NCBI RefSeq assembly: GCF_014696625.1
Contig: NZ_JACJQL010000031.1
Coordinates: 21,482-85,481 of the forward strand
DNA: 64,000 nt
Source of the DNA: Nostoc parmelioides FACHB-3921
GTDB lineage: Bacteria > Cyanobacteriota > Cyanobacteriia > Cyanobacteriales > Nostocaceae
Direction: 5' to 3'
Positions within the stretch are counted from its first letter, which is position 1, and each line of letters starts with the position of its first letter. Positions 25,370 to 34,265 of the stretch are shown piece after piece. The translations under genes and the position numbers were made by a program. Under the pieces are notes generated by a model. The model saw only the letters and a program-made list of their open reading frames with translations. It ran no database searches and was not told the origin of the DNA.

Positions 25370-26371
25370 TTATTGACTATTGACCAAAGTATTAACAGCA
25401 TTGACTACAATTTGTGCAGCACCGACAAAAAAAGATTGGTCAATATTGCTGGGCGTATCAGTAGGTTGGTGATAATGAGGTGTACGCAAATTAGCTGTAT
25501 CGGTGACTAATACTGCACCTATTCCCTGATACCAAAATGGGGCATGATCACTACGCAGTGTATCAGGTGTGAGTATACCTTTCAGAGGAATCGGTATAGT
25601 TAAGACATTGGGCAGATTTTTTGTATCTGCATGATTAAAAGCTTTGAGTAAAGACAAATTTTCAATATCGCCGACGGCTACTAAAAAATCACCCTTGTCG
25701 CTGGGTGGGGTAACAGGTAATCCCGGAGGATATTGCTGACAGCCGGCGGTGTAACAAGCGTAACCAACCATATCCATCACTATCACACCCCGGAGTTTTT
25801 CCAGGCGTTGAGTATTGGTGACAAAAGCTTTACTACCAACCAGTCCGGCTTCCTCAAGGTCAAAAAAAGCTAACTGCAAAGTCCGGGGTGTGGGGTGGGA
25901 AGCAAACAGTCTGGCGATTTCCAAGATTACAGCCACACCACTGGCGTTATCATCCGCACCAGGAGAACCGACTACAGTGTCATAATGAGCTGCTACTAAA
26001 ATTGCGTCGCCTGTGTTGTCAGTCCCTGGAAGTTCAGCAAACACATTTATACCACCAGAGAACTTTTCCAGCTTTGGTGTCCAGCCAGATTTTCGCAGTT
26101 CATTAATAATATATGTCCGAGTGCGCGATCGCTCTGTTTTTGTATAGCGTTGAAAATTTAACTGTTGAAGATGAGCCAATAACTTATCAACAGATACTTG
26201 TAACTCATCCTTGACTTCCTGTGAGTCTGGTTGTGGCTGCGGCGTTGCTACTGGCGCACTCTCAACCATTTCCTGAGAAGAACGCTGTTCAAAAAAAGCG
26301 CCACTCCTACTACCCACAATCACAACTACCACCAGCACCAACAATGTCAACCAAATCCGTTTTTTTATCAT
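25370..26371 (-). CDS. M28-family zinc aminopeptidase, membrane-anchored
   Basis: A 333-residue protein beginning MIKKRIWLTLLVLVVVVIVG, an N-terminal anchor or signal. The catalytic domain (about 85-330) has the M28 metal-binding pattern: VAAHYDTVVGSPGADDNASGVAVILE (His and bridging Asp), FFDLEEAGLVGSKAF (catalytic and metal Glu), VIVMDMVGY and SDHAPFWYQG. It probably cleaves peptides in the periplasm. The frame extends upstream to 26494, but those 41 residues precede the obvious signal segment, so 26371 is preferred. Monocistronic; upstream region contains heptamer repeats. The 280 bases between its stop and the lipoprotein gene hold no gene. Confidence 0.85.
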   Translation of the reverse strand: MIKKRIWLTLLVLVVVVIVGSRSGAFFEQRSSQEMVESAPVATPQPQPDSQEVKDELQVSVDKLLAHLQQLNFQRYTKTERSRTRTYIINELRKSGWTPKLEKFSGGINVFAELPGTDNTGDAILVAAHYDTVVGSPGADDNASGVAVILEIARLFASHPTPRTLQLAFFDLEEAGLVGSKAFVTNTQRLEKLRGVIVMDMVGYACYTAGCQQYPPGLPVTPPSDKGDFLVAVGDIENLSLLKAFNHADTKNLPNVLTIPIPLKGILTPDTLRSDHAPFWYQGIGAVLVTDTANLRTPHYHQPTDTPSNIDQSFFVGAAQIVVNAVNTLVNSQ

Positions 26372-26523
26372 AAGACTATATAAGTTCGACAGTTTGTCCT
26401 TTGACAAAGTGACCAATATGGCATAATGTTTTGCCCTAGTATTCTGTTGAGTAAACTTTGCAAAAGATAAAAATTTTCCGTAAATTAAGCTCATCTCATC
26501 CCTAAAAGGGTATGGGATTTCAC

Positions 26524-26580
26524 GTTGACGGTTGACGGTTGACGGTTAACAGTCATCAGTCATCAGTCATCAGTCAGCAG
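26524..26580. repeat. Heptamer repeat tract (GTTGACG)3 and (TCATCAG)n
   Basis: Three GTTGACG units are followed by three or more AGTCATC units, in the region between the divergent M28 and TauE-like genes. Confidence 0.85.
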
Positions 26581-26585
26581 TTAAC

Positions 26586-26644
26586 GGTGGCGGGGCGGCT
26601 ATCCCTCCCACCCCTTGAAGGGAGTGGATTTCCCGCCGCCTTCG
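26586..26644. repeat. About 60-bp palindromic dispersed repeat, copy 1
   Basis: GGTGGCGGGGCGGCTATCCC at the left end and TTTCCCGCCGCCTTCG at the right end can pair across a central CACCCCTTGAAGGGAGTGG, itself self-complementary. A clearly related copy is at 61834-61893. Confidence 0.6.
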
Positions 26645-26694
26645 ATAACTCTTTCTCCCCACCTGTACTAAAAAACTGCCCCAGGAATTTTTTT

Positions 26695-27966
26695 ATGCTA
26701 GATTTATCACTCATCACTATCCTGGGGTTCTTGGGCAGTTTTGGGCATTGTTTCGGGATGTGTGGGCCGTTAACAGTAGCATTTTCTCTATCTCATCAAC
26801 AGACAACTCCTGAAAAGAGTTCTCAGAAAAAGACATCACCCACAAAAACTAATCCGACTTGGCAACAGCAATTAAAGTTTCATTTTTTGCTCAACTTGGG
26901 GCGGATGTTGAGTTATGCCCTTGTGGGTGCGGGGCTGGGGGGAGTCGGTTCTGTATTATTGCAAGGCGGACAGTTAGCGGGTGTAGGTAGTGACTTCCGT
27001 CGAGTCATGGCAATTATGACTGGTGTCATGTTGATTTGGTTTGGCTTAGGGCAATTAGCACCAAATTTACTACCCCACATTCCCATATTGCATCCTCTGT
27101 TAAAGGGCAACTTACACAACCGCTTGAGTGCGGGAATGGTCAGACTTTCTTTGCAACCGCGCTGGTGGACACCCACACTTTTAGGCATGACTTGGGGTTT
27201 GATGCCCTGTGGCTTTTTGTACGCTGCTCAGATTAAGGCGGCGGAAACTGGTAGTCTATGGATGGGTGGAGCTACTATGCTGGCTTTTGGCTTGGGAACA
27301 CTCCCCACTATGTTGGGTGTGGGCGTGTCTACTTCCTTGGTGAGTCAAGATAGGCGCAGTCAGTTATTTCAATTGGGTGGTTGGATTACCCTGACTATTG
27401 GGACAATTACTTTGCTGCGGACTGGCGACACAATGGTAGACTATACCGGACACGCAGCCTTACTGTGCTTGATTCTAGCTTTGATTGCTCGCCCCATTAG
27501 CAAACTTTGGGCATCACCGTTGCATTATCGTCGCGCTTTGGGGGTAGGGGCATTTGTGTTGTCTGTGGTGCATACCACCCACATGATTCAACATTCATTA
27601 GACTGGAATTTTGCCGCCTTTTTCTTTTTACCGCCACAATTTCAAATAGGCATGGCTGCTGGTGCTGTAGCATTGATATTAATGACCCCCGCAGCTTTTA
27701 CAAGTTGGGAATCATTGCAAAAATCTTTAGGCAAGTACTGGCGACAGATTCATTTACTGAGTGTACCAGCTTTGCTTTTGAGTTCGATTCATGCGGTGTT
27801 GATTGGTTCCCACTATTTGGGTTCTCTACAGTCAACGTGGGGGAATATCATAGCAACAGTGCTGTTAGGAATGATAACTCTTAGCGTGTTGCTCGTTCGC
27901 TCGCACTTTTTTTGGTCAAAGTTAGCCGTAAAGCAGTTTTATGTCCCCCCTACCAAATCACGCTAA
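26695..27966 (+). CDS. Membrane fusion: TauE/SafE-type (GHCxGMCGP) domain plus ferric-reductase-like domain
   Basis: A 423-residue polytopic protein. The N-terminal half (about 1-285) opens MLDLSLITILGFLGSFGHCF and continues GMCGPLTVAF; this HCxxMCGP motif in the first span is characteristic of the COG2836 sulfite-exporter-like family linked to heavy-metal and cytochrome-oxidase maturation. The C-terminal half (about 290-423) has several spans with spaced His (SVVHTTHMIQHSLDW and RQIHLLSVPALLLSSIHAVLIGSHYLG), as in haem-binding ferric-reductase-like domains. The next gene overlaps its end by 26 bases. Start at 26695 chosen because the upstream extension encodes a repeat element. Confidence 0.8.
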   Translation: MLDLSLITILGFLGSFGHCFGMCGPLTVAFSLSHQQTTPEKSSQKKTSPTKTNPTWQQQLKFHFLLNLGRMLSYALVGAGLGGVGSVLLQGGQLAGVGSDFRRVMAIMTGVMLIWFGLGQLAPNLLPHIPILHPLLKGNLHNRLSAGMVRLSLQPRWWTPTLLGMTWGLMPCGFLYAAQIKAAETGSLWMGGATMLAFGLGTLPTMLGVGVSTSLVSQDRRSQLFQLGGWITLTIGTITLLRTGDTMVDYTGHAALLCLILALIARPISKLWASPLHYRRALGVGAFVLSVVHTTHMIQHSLDWNFAAFFFLPPQFQIGMAAGAVALILMTPAAFTSWESLQKSLGKYWRQIHLLSVPALLLSSIHAVLIGSHYLGSLQSTWGNIIATVLLGMITLSVLLVRSHFFWSKLAVKQFYVPPTKSR

Positions 27967-28627
27967 AGCAACCAAAGAAAAACACCTGGTGTATTATCAA
28001 TTCAAAGTCCCCGCATCAACAGCAAATCTTAGAGTTAATCAATACCTAATACTATTTCTCAGTTTTTTAACTCTATCCATCACCAATATTTACCCAGCCA
28101 CAGCCCATAAGGTGCAGATATCACCAGATGTTGGCGCGACACTGCACATTGAACCCAACGATAATCCTCGTGCAGGTGAACCGACACAAGCTTGGTTTGC
28201 CCTCACCCGCAAAGGTGGCACAATATTACCTCTCCAGCAATGTAACTGTCAGTTAACAGTTTACGCCGAACCCCACACACCAGGAGAACCGGCACTACTG
28301 GAACCATCCCTCAAACCAGTAAATGCTGAACGCTATCAAGGCATCCCAGGTGCAGATATTACCTTTCCCAAACCCGGAATTTATCAACTACAACTAAGTG
28401 GTAAACCCACAACTGGGGCAAACTTCAAACCATTTGAATTTACATTTGAAGTGACTGTAGCCGGTGGCAATGCAGTAAATACACAAAATAGCCAAGATGT
28501 CAATACTGAAAATTCAGTTGATTTAGCAGCTGAATCTAACTCCATACCACCTTGGGCGATCGCTGTGCCAATTTTAGCTGTCTTAGGTGTTGTATTGGCT
28601 ATTTGGCACAATAAAAACAAGCCATAG
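27941..28627 (+). CDS. Exported, C-terminally anchored protein in the metal-related pair
   Basis: A 228-residue protein. A hydrophobic signal at about 32-53 (YLILFLSFLTLSITNIYPATA) is followed by HKVQISPDVG, and a second span lies near the C-terminus (WAIAVPILAVLGVVLAIW), so the 150-residue domain is periplasmic. It contains a CxC motif (LQQCNCQLTV) and a terminal beta-rich part (ADITFPKPGIYQLQLSG) resembling YtkA/FixH-type domains. Translational overlap with the GHCxGMCGP protein suggests a common task, perhaps copper handling or haem-protein assembly. A GTG at 27989 is an alternative start giving a shorter n-region. Confidence 0.7.
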   Translation: MSPLPNHAKATKEKHLVYYQFKVPASTANLRVNQYLILFLSFLTLSITNIYPATAHKVQISPDVGATLHIEPNDNPRAGEPTQAWFALTRKGGTILPLQQCNCQLTVYAEPHTPGEPALLEPSLKPVNAERYQGIPGADITFPKPGIYQLQLSGKPTTGANFKPFEFTFEVTVAGGNAVNTQNSQDVNTENSVDLAAESNSIPPWAIAVPILAVLGVVLAIWHNKNKP

Positions 28628-28660
28628 ATACCCGACTTCTTGAAGAAGTCGGGTATCTAT
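28624..28660. terminator. Perfect 18-bp palindromic terminator
   Basis: ATAGATACCCGACTTCTT (28624-28641) and its exact complement (28643-28660) with one central base. The core CCCGACTT...AAGTCGGG recurs after other genes at 44764-44796 and 61142-61174. It lies between convergent genes and overlaps the stop region of the upstream gene. Confidence 0.7.
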
Positions 28661-28663
28661 GTA

Positions 28664-28708
28664 ATTTTGAATTTTGAATTTTGAATTTTGAATTTTGAAT
28701 TTTGAATT
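28664..28708. repeat. Heptamer repeat (TTTTGAA)6
   Basis: About six consecutive TTTTGAA/ATTTTGA units between convergent genes; same unit as at 56540-56558 and 61091-61137. Confidence 0.9.
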
Positions 28709-28709
28709 G

Positions 28710-29708
28710 TTATTGATGCCGCTTCTGATGCCATTGCCAAGCATGGGCAACAATATCTTTGATTGATGGGTAATTTGGTTGCCAGCCAAGGATTTTTCTG
28801 GCTTTCTCACCACTACCAATCAGACTTGGGGGATCTCCGGGACGGCGATCGCATTCTTCAACGGCTATGGGTAATCCTGTGACTTGTTCACCAGCAGCAA
28901 TTACTTCTCTAACCGAGAAACCTTGACCATTACCCAAGTTGAAAACTTCGCTATCTCCACCTTTTAATAAATATTCCAATCCCAAAACGTGGGCATCGGC
29001 TAAGTCGTTAACGTGGATATAATCCCGAATACAAGTGCCATCGGGCGTAGGGTAATCAGTGCCGAAAATAGAAATGGATTTACGTTTACCCAAGGCGGTT
29101 AGTAGTACTAAAGGGATTAAATGAGTTTCGGGATTGTGATCCTCACCTAGCAACCCATCAGGATTAGCACCAGCCGCATTAAAGTAACGGAAACGGACTG
29201 ATTTCAAACCATACGCCACATCGAAATCCGCCAAAATCCTTTCCACCATTAACTTAGTCGCACCATAGGGATTGATGGGGTTTTGGGGATGATCTTCAGG
29301 AATAGGAACAGTTTTCGGTACTCCATAAGTGGCACAAGTGGAAGAAAAGACAAACTTGTTAATTGAAGCAGCCAGCATCGCTTCTAATAACGTCAATGTG
29401 CCTAAAACATTATTGCGATAGTACTTGGCAGGATCACTCACAGATTCGCCTACATAAGCGTAAGCGGAAAAGTGCATCACTGCATCAAAATGGCGTGATT
29501 TAAATAACTCATCTAATAAAGGGCGATCGCCTGTATCACCCACCACCAATTCGACTTGTAAAACTTTTTCTACTAAATCACGATGTCCATAGACCAAATT
29601 ATCTAGTATCACCACGTCGTAACCTGCTTGCTTGAGAGCCAAGACGGTGTGCGAACCAATATATCCTGCTCCCCCCGTTACCAAGATGCTGGGCTTTCCA
29701 GGCGACAT
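28710..29708 (-). CDS. galE: UDP-glucose 4-epimerase
   Basis: GalE interconverts UDP-glucose and UDP-galactose, feeding exopolysaccharide and glycolipid synthesis. The 332-residue extended SDR has the NAD site ILVTGGAGYIGSHT near the N-terminus, DNLVYGH, the SSTCATYG active-site Ser/Thr and the catalytic YGATK pair (NPYGATKLMVE), then RYFNAAGANPDG and GDPPSLIGS. The start at 29708 has a good ribosome site (AAGGAAAAACT) before it; an ATG ten codons earlier lacks one. Single gene. Confidence 0.94.
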   Translation of the reverse strand: MSPGKPSILVTGGAGYIGSHTVLALKQAGYDVVILDNLVYGHRDLVEKVLQVELVVGDTGDRPLLDELFKSRHFDAVMHFSAYAYVGESVSDPAKYYRNNVLGTLTLLEAMLAASINKFVFSSTCATYGVPKTVPIPEDHPQNPINPYGATKLMVERILADFDVAYGLKSVRFRYFNAAGANPDGLLGEDHNPETHLIPLVLLTALGKRKSISIFGTDYPTPDGTCIRDYIHVNDLADAHVLGLEYLLKGGDSEVFNLGNGQGFSVREVIAAGEQVTGLPIAVEECDRRPGDPPSLIGSGEKARKILGWQPNYPSIKDIVAHAWQWHQKRHQ

Positions 29709-30028
29709 AGTTTTTCCTTTTGAGTGACAACTACTCAATTAATTTAGCAAGAAAGGTAGAAAGTACCCTGCTAAATTCACCCCTAAACCCCTACACCCCT
29801 AAACCCAGTCTCAACAGAAAATCTGGGTAGGTAAGTAATTAATAATCTGGAAAATTATAAATATTGAACGCAGTGTGGAAAAATTGCACTAAAATCACTA
29901 CGACGGTGGTCTTTTGTGTGAGGGGTGAACAGTTTGATGTCAAATGCTGCAATTACAGTTGAGGCTAAAATAAATCCACTTCGCAAGACCTCTAGGCTAA
30001 CCACAAAAGGAGATTAGAGCGTAAATAT
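29709..30028. other. Intergenic region between divergent galE and the membrane protein gene
   Basis: It contains CCCCTAAACCCCTACACCCC low complexity (about 29778-29806). A strong ribosome site, AAAAGGAGATTAG, lies at 30005-30017, 12 bases before the ATG at 30029. No gene or RNA is recognised. Confidence 0.45.
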
Positions 30029-30694
30029 ATGTTTTTACTGTTAAGCCGGGTACTGCTGTGGCTACTGATTGGGATTATTGTCTATTCCCTGTTTCAGAGA
30101 GTTTATCCTTCCAGTACTTTTGTTGGGCGAATAATCTTAGTTATTATCTTGGTTGTCTTAGCTTTGTCATTCATTAATCCGAATGAACCAGCTGTGCGAT
30201 CGCTATGGGATTTAGTATCTTTTCCCCTTAAACCCTTGGGGGGATCACTTTTACTGCTGATTTTCGCTGCCCAAAGAATTAAAGGTGGTGGTATAGAAAA
30301 GCCAGGAGGATATCTTGCCGGTTGGGCATTGACGATTCTACTGTTGTCAAGTATGCCATTCATCAACAAGTTGCTAGGAGGAACCCTAGCTACTACATCT
30401 GCTTCTCTACCATCACAAACCCTAGTAGCCTTGCAGCAATCAAACAGTAACATGGCTGATGTTGGTAGTAATATCTTATACAATACAAATTTAGGGCAGA
30501 CAACAGTAGCTCTCAACTCGTTAAATTCAGAAATTCCCTCCTATTTGTTACAGACTCCTGCCCCTGTAGCAAATCGGACAGGTTTAACTGTGAGTGACTT
30601 TGTACCTAGTGCAGACACTCTGCAACAAACAACAAGATTTTGGGAAAGTTATCTTAATCAGATTTATTTTTTCTTACGTGGTCGTCAAGCATAA
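30029..30694 (+). CDS. Integral membrane protein of unknown function
   Basis: A 221-residue protein with three or four spans in its first half (MFLLLSRVLLWLLIGIIVYS; VGRIILVIILVVLALSFI; PLGGSLLLLIFAAQRI; GWALTILLLSSMPFI). The second half is hydrophilic (residues 120-221), ending in FWESYLNQIYFFLRGRQA. I recognise no domain; it resembles unnamed cyanobacterial proteins. A clear AAGGAG ribosome site supports the start. It is followed by low-complexity GGAGCAGGGGAGCAG repeats (30751-30785) and an ABC exporter on the same strand. Confidence 0.7.
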   Translation: MFLLLSRVLLWLLIGIIVYSLFQRVYPSSTFVGRIILVIILVVLALSFINPNEPAVRSLWDLVSFPLKPLGGSLLLLIFAAQRIKGGGIEKPGGYLAGWALTILLLSSMPFINKLLGGTLATTSASLPSQTLVALQQSNSNMADVGSNILYNTNLGQTTVALNSLNSEIPSYLLQTPAPVANRTGLTVSDFVPSADTLQQTTRFWESYLNQIYFFLRGRQA

Positions 30695-30874
30695 GGGTAA
30701 AATAAGTATCTTGAAAAAGAGAACAGGGGCTAGGGACTAGCAAATAGTAGAGGAGCAGGGGAGCAGGGGAGCAGAGGAGCAGAGGTGAAGAAATTTTTAC
30801 TCGGCACTCTCCACTCAACATTCTCCACTCACTAGTCCCCAATTCCCAGTCACCAAACCCCAGTCCCCCAATTC

Positions 30875-32626
30875 ATGACAAAATCTCGACGAATTACTAA
30901 ACTTGCTGCTTATCTGCGTCCCCATTGGCCGGAAGCAGCATTGGGCATCCTGGCTTTGTTGTCTGTCAATGGGCTGGGTGTTTATATCCCTTGGTTAATA
31001 AGAGCTTGCGTTGACCTACTTTCTAGCAACTTTAGCTGGAACCAAATATTACGTTACGTAGTAATTATTATCTTGCTTAGTTCCGCCATGTTGCTCATCC
31101 GTATGGCTTCGCGGATTTGGTTATTTGGAGTGGGCAGGCAAGTAGAATTTGACCTGAAACAACGGATTTTTGAACATTTACTCAAGCTAGAACCAGCTTA
31201 TTTTGCTACTAATACAATTGGTGATTTGATTAGCAGAGCGACCAGTGATGTAGATAATGTCAGGCGCTTATTAGGTTTTGCGGTCTTAAGTTTGGCCAAC
31301 ACCCTATTTGCTTACGTCCTCACTTTACCTGTCATGCTGAGAATTAGTGTCGATTTGACACTCGCAGCTTTGGCAATTTATCCCTTAATGTTTGTTTTAG
31401 TCAACTTATTTAGTAATCGTTTACGTCAAGAACAGGCAAAAGTACAAGAACAACTCTCTGACATTAGTGAGTTGATCCAAGAAGATATTAGTGGCATTGC
31501 TTTAATTAAAATTTACGCCCAAGAAGAAAATGAGCGTCGCGCTTTTGCCCAACAAAATCAAAAGTTATTAAGTGCTAACTTGGAACTAGCCAAAAGCCGC
31601 AATATTCTGTTTCCTTTAATTGGTGGTTTAGCCAGTCTGAGTTCACTTGTAGTTATTTGGTTGGGAACATCACGCATTGCCGAGGGAACCTTAGCTGTTG
31701 GCGATTTTTTGGCGCTTCTCATATACATAGAACGTCTAGTCTTTCCCACAGCCCTATTAGGCTTTACGATTTCTGCTTACCAACGGGGTGAGGTGAGTGT
31801 AGACCGTTTGGAAGCTATCCTCAGCGTAGAAGCTAAAATTCAAGATGCTGATGCAGCTATACATTTAGAGTTATCTCAGGTAAAAGGGGAATTAACTGCC
31901 AAAAACCTCTGTTACACTTATCCGGGCGTGGAAACTCCGGCTTTGGACAAAGTCAATTTTACTATTGCTCCAGGGGAAACTGTGGCGATTGTCGGAGCCA
32001 TCGGTTCTGGTAAGTCTACGTTAGCTAATACCTTGCCCAGACTATTGGAAGTTGCGCCAGGACAATTGTTTTTAGATGGGCAGGATATTACTCAGATAGC
32101 TTTGAGTGATTTACGTAGTGCGATCGCTTATGTTCCTCAAGATAGCTTTTTATTTAGTACTACAATTAAGAACAATATCCGCTATAGCGATCCTGTCAGT
32201 CCCCCAGAAAATGTAGAGTACGTTGCTAAACTAGCTCAAATCCATCCCGAAATTATTAATTTTCCCCAACAGTATGAAACTATCGTGGGAGAACGTGGTA
32301 TTACCCTTTCTGGTGGTCAAAGGCAACGTACTGCACTAGCTAGAGCAATGTTAGTTAATGCTTCAGTCTTGATCTTGGATGATGCCCTTTCTAGTGTGGA
32401 TAATCAAACAGCTACACAAATTCTCAATAATCTCTCCAGTGGTACTGAACGTAAGACTGTAGTTTTCATCACCCATCAACTTTCGGCGGCGGCGGCGGCA
32501 GACCGGATTTTTGTCATGGATAAAGGGCAAATTGTACAGGTGGGTAATCACTTGGAACTGTTACAGCAAGCGGGTCTTTACCGGAAACTGTGGAGCCAGC
32601 ATCAAGTGGCAGAATTACTAAGTTAG
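30875..32626 (+). CDS. ABC exporter half-transporter (MdlA/YheI-like)
   Basis: A 583-residue fused permease-ATPase. Residues 1-320 hold about six spans. The nucleotide-binding domain has Walker A GAIGSGKST, Q-loop YVPQDSF, signature LSGGQRQRTALARA, Walker B VLILDDALSSVD and H-loop FITHQLS. The residue after Walker B is Asp, not the usual catalytic Glu. That is typical of one member of heterodimeric exporters such as YheI/BmrC, but no partner gene is adjacent. Substrate unknown; lipids or drugs are usual for the family. Low-complexity DNA precedes it. Confidence 0.88.
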   Translation: MTKSRRITKLAAYLRPHWPEAALGILALLSVNGLGVYIPWLIRACVDLLSSNFSWNQILRYVVIIILLSSAMLLIRMASRIWLFGVGRQVEFDLKQRIFEHLLKLEPAYFATNTIGDLISRATSDVDNVRRLLGFAVLSLANTLFAYVLTLPVMLRISVDLTLAALAIYPLMFVLVNLFSNRLRQEQAKVQEQLSDISELIQEDISGIALIKIYAQEENERRAFAQQNQKLLSANLELAKSRNILFPLIGGLASLSSLVVIWLGTSRIAEGTLAVGDFLALLIYIERLVFPTALLGFTISAYQRGEVSVDRLEAILSVEAKIQDADAAIHLELSQVKGELTAKNLCYTYPGVETPALDKVNFTIAPGETVAIVGAIGSGKSTLANTLPRLLEVAPGQLFLDGQDITQIALSDLRSAIAYVPQDSFLFSTTIKNNIRYSDPVSPPENVEYVAKLAQIHPEIINFPQQYETIVGERGITLSGGQRQRTALARAMLVNASVLILDDALSSVDNQTATQILNNLSSGTERKTVVFITHQLSAAAAADRIFVMDKGQIVQVGNHLELLQQAGLYRKLWSQHQVAELLS

Positions 32627-32710
32627 TGATTTCTCTGTAGCATCTTTATTTACAAAATTTTATACTTGGTATGTGAATTATTGTAGCGAAGCATACCTTG
32701 GCGATATTTA

Positions 32711-34117
32711 ATGTTACATTTTATACAAAATATTTTTGCTGATAATTTATTTATTCCCCATGGCCATTGCTACCTGTGGCAACCTGGATTGGTTTGGTTA
32801 CATTTACTTTCAGATTTCCTCATCGCTGTTGCCTATTATTCCATCCCCATCACCCTGGTTTATTTTGTTCGGAAGCGACAAGATTTGCCTTTTAAATGGA
32901 TATTCCTACTATTTGGGGCTTTCATTGTCTCCTGCGCTACGTCCCATGTAATGGAAATCTGGACACTTTGGCATCCCACTTATTGGTTGTCTGGCTTAAT
33001 GAAGGCAATCACTGCTTTTATCTCCATATATACAGCCATTGTCCTCATACCCATTGTTCCTCAATTATTAGCTTTACCCAGCCCTGCACAATTAGAAGCT
33101 GCTAACGACCAACTCAAAACCGAAATCATCGAGCGCAAAACAGCAGAAGCAGCTCTTTTACAAATTAAAGCAGACTTAGAGAATAGAGTTGAGGAGCGCA
33201 CCAATCAGTTACAGCAAAGTATGTTGGCATCTTTGGCTACAGCTGCTAAAGCTAAAGACCAAGCAGAAAAACTGCAAGTCGCTTTGAACGATTTGGCTAA
33301 CGCTCAAGTCCAACTGATTCAAACAGAAAAAATGTCTTCTTTGGGTCAATTAGTAGCAGGTATTGCCCATGAAATTAATAACCCAGTTAATTTCATTTAC
33401 GGTAATATTCATTACATCTATGAATATACCAAATCTTTCTGGCAATTAATTATTCTTTATCAGCAAAACTACCCTGAACCTGTTTGGGAAATTGCAGCTT
33501 ATACAGAAGAAATTGATCTGGATTTTGTCCAGGATGATTTTGAAAAAATTTTAGCCTCTATCAAGACTGGAGCCGAACGCATTCGGGAAATAGTTTTATC
33601 TTTACGCAATTTCTCTCGCTTGGATGAAGCGGAAATTAAACAAGTAGATATTCATGAAGGTATTGATAATACAATATTGCTCCTAAAAAATCGTTTAAAA
33701 GGTCAGGGCAAACATCCAGATATTGAAGTTGTTAAAAAATACAATAACCTACCTCTAATCGAGTGCTATCCTGGTCAACTGAATCAAGTATTTATGAATA
33801 TCCTGACCAATGCTATTGACGCAGCCAAGGAATCAGTGAAAAATCCTTTAATTCGGATTCAGACTGAGGCTATAGGTAACGATCAAGTGATGATTCAGAT
33901 TTCTGATAACGGTTGTGGAATGACGGAAGAAGTAAGGAATAAAATTTTTGATCCTTTCTTCACAACTAAGCCTATTGGTTCAGGTACTGGTTTAGGGATG
34001 TCGATTAGCTATCAGATTATAGATAAGCATGGTGGAACGCTAAAGTGTGTTTCTGCTCTCAATGAAGGTACTGAGTTTATCATTTACATCCCAACTCGCC
34101 TAAAGTCTTCTATATAA
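32711..34117 (+). CDS. Ethylene-receptor-like sensor histidine kinase
   Basis: A 468-residue membrane kinase. The N-terminal three spans (about 25-120) match the plant ETR1 ethylene-binding domain: LLSDFLIAVAYYSIPITLVYFV carries D35, Y42 or Y43, I45 and P46, and the span VSCATSHVMEIWTLW has C75 and H79, the CxxxH pair that binds Cu(I) and ethylene. A coiled coil (125-205) leads to a HisKA-type kinase with H220 (GIAHEINNPVNFIYGN). The ATPase domain has DNGCGM and GTGLGMSI boxes. No GAF domain or receiver is fused. The best described cyanobacterial relative is Synechocystis slr1212. A cognate regulator is not adjacent. Confidence 0.88.
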   Translation: MLHFIQNIFADNLFIPHGHCYLWQPGLVWLHLLSDFLIAVAYYSIPITLVYFVRKRQDLPFKWIFLLFGAFIVSCATSHVMEIWTLWHPTYWLSGLMKAITAFISIYTAIVLIPIVPQLLALPSPAQLEAANDQLKTEIIERKTAEAALLQIKADLENRVEERTNQLQQSMLASLATAAKAKDQAEKLQVALNDLANAQVQLIQTEKMSSLGQLVAGIAHEINNPVNFIYGNIHYIYEYTKSFWQLIILYQQNYPEPVWEIAAYTEEIDLDFVQDDFEKILASIKTGAERIREIVLSLRNFSRLDEAEIKQVDIHEGIDNTILLLKNRLKGQGKHPDIEVVKKYNNLPLIECYPGQLNQVFMNILTNAIDAAKESVKNPLIRIQTEAIGNDQVMIQISDNGCGMTEEVRNKIFDPFFTTKPIGSGTGLGMSISYQIIDKHGGTLKCVSALNEGTEFIIYIPTRLKSSI

Positions 34118-34265
34118 TAATCCAGTTTAAGTTGTTAGTTGTTAATCGAAGAGATATTGTGTATTAATTTTGCCTCCTGTTACTCTACCTCTGTTTTTAA
34201 ATATCTGTTAGTTATTTTGATTGCCAGGGAAGTATAAGGTATCAAAAAACTACTTGTGCATCTTT

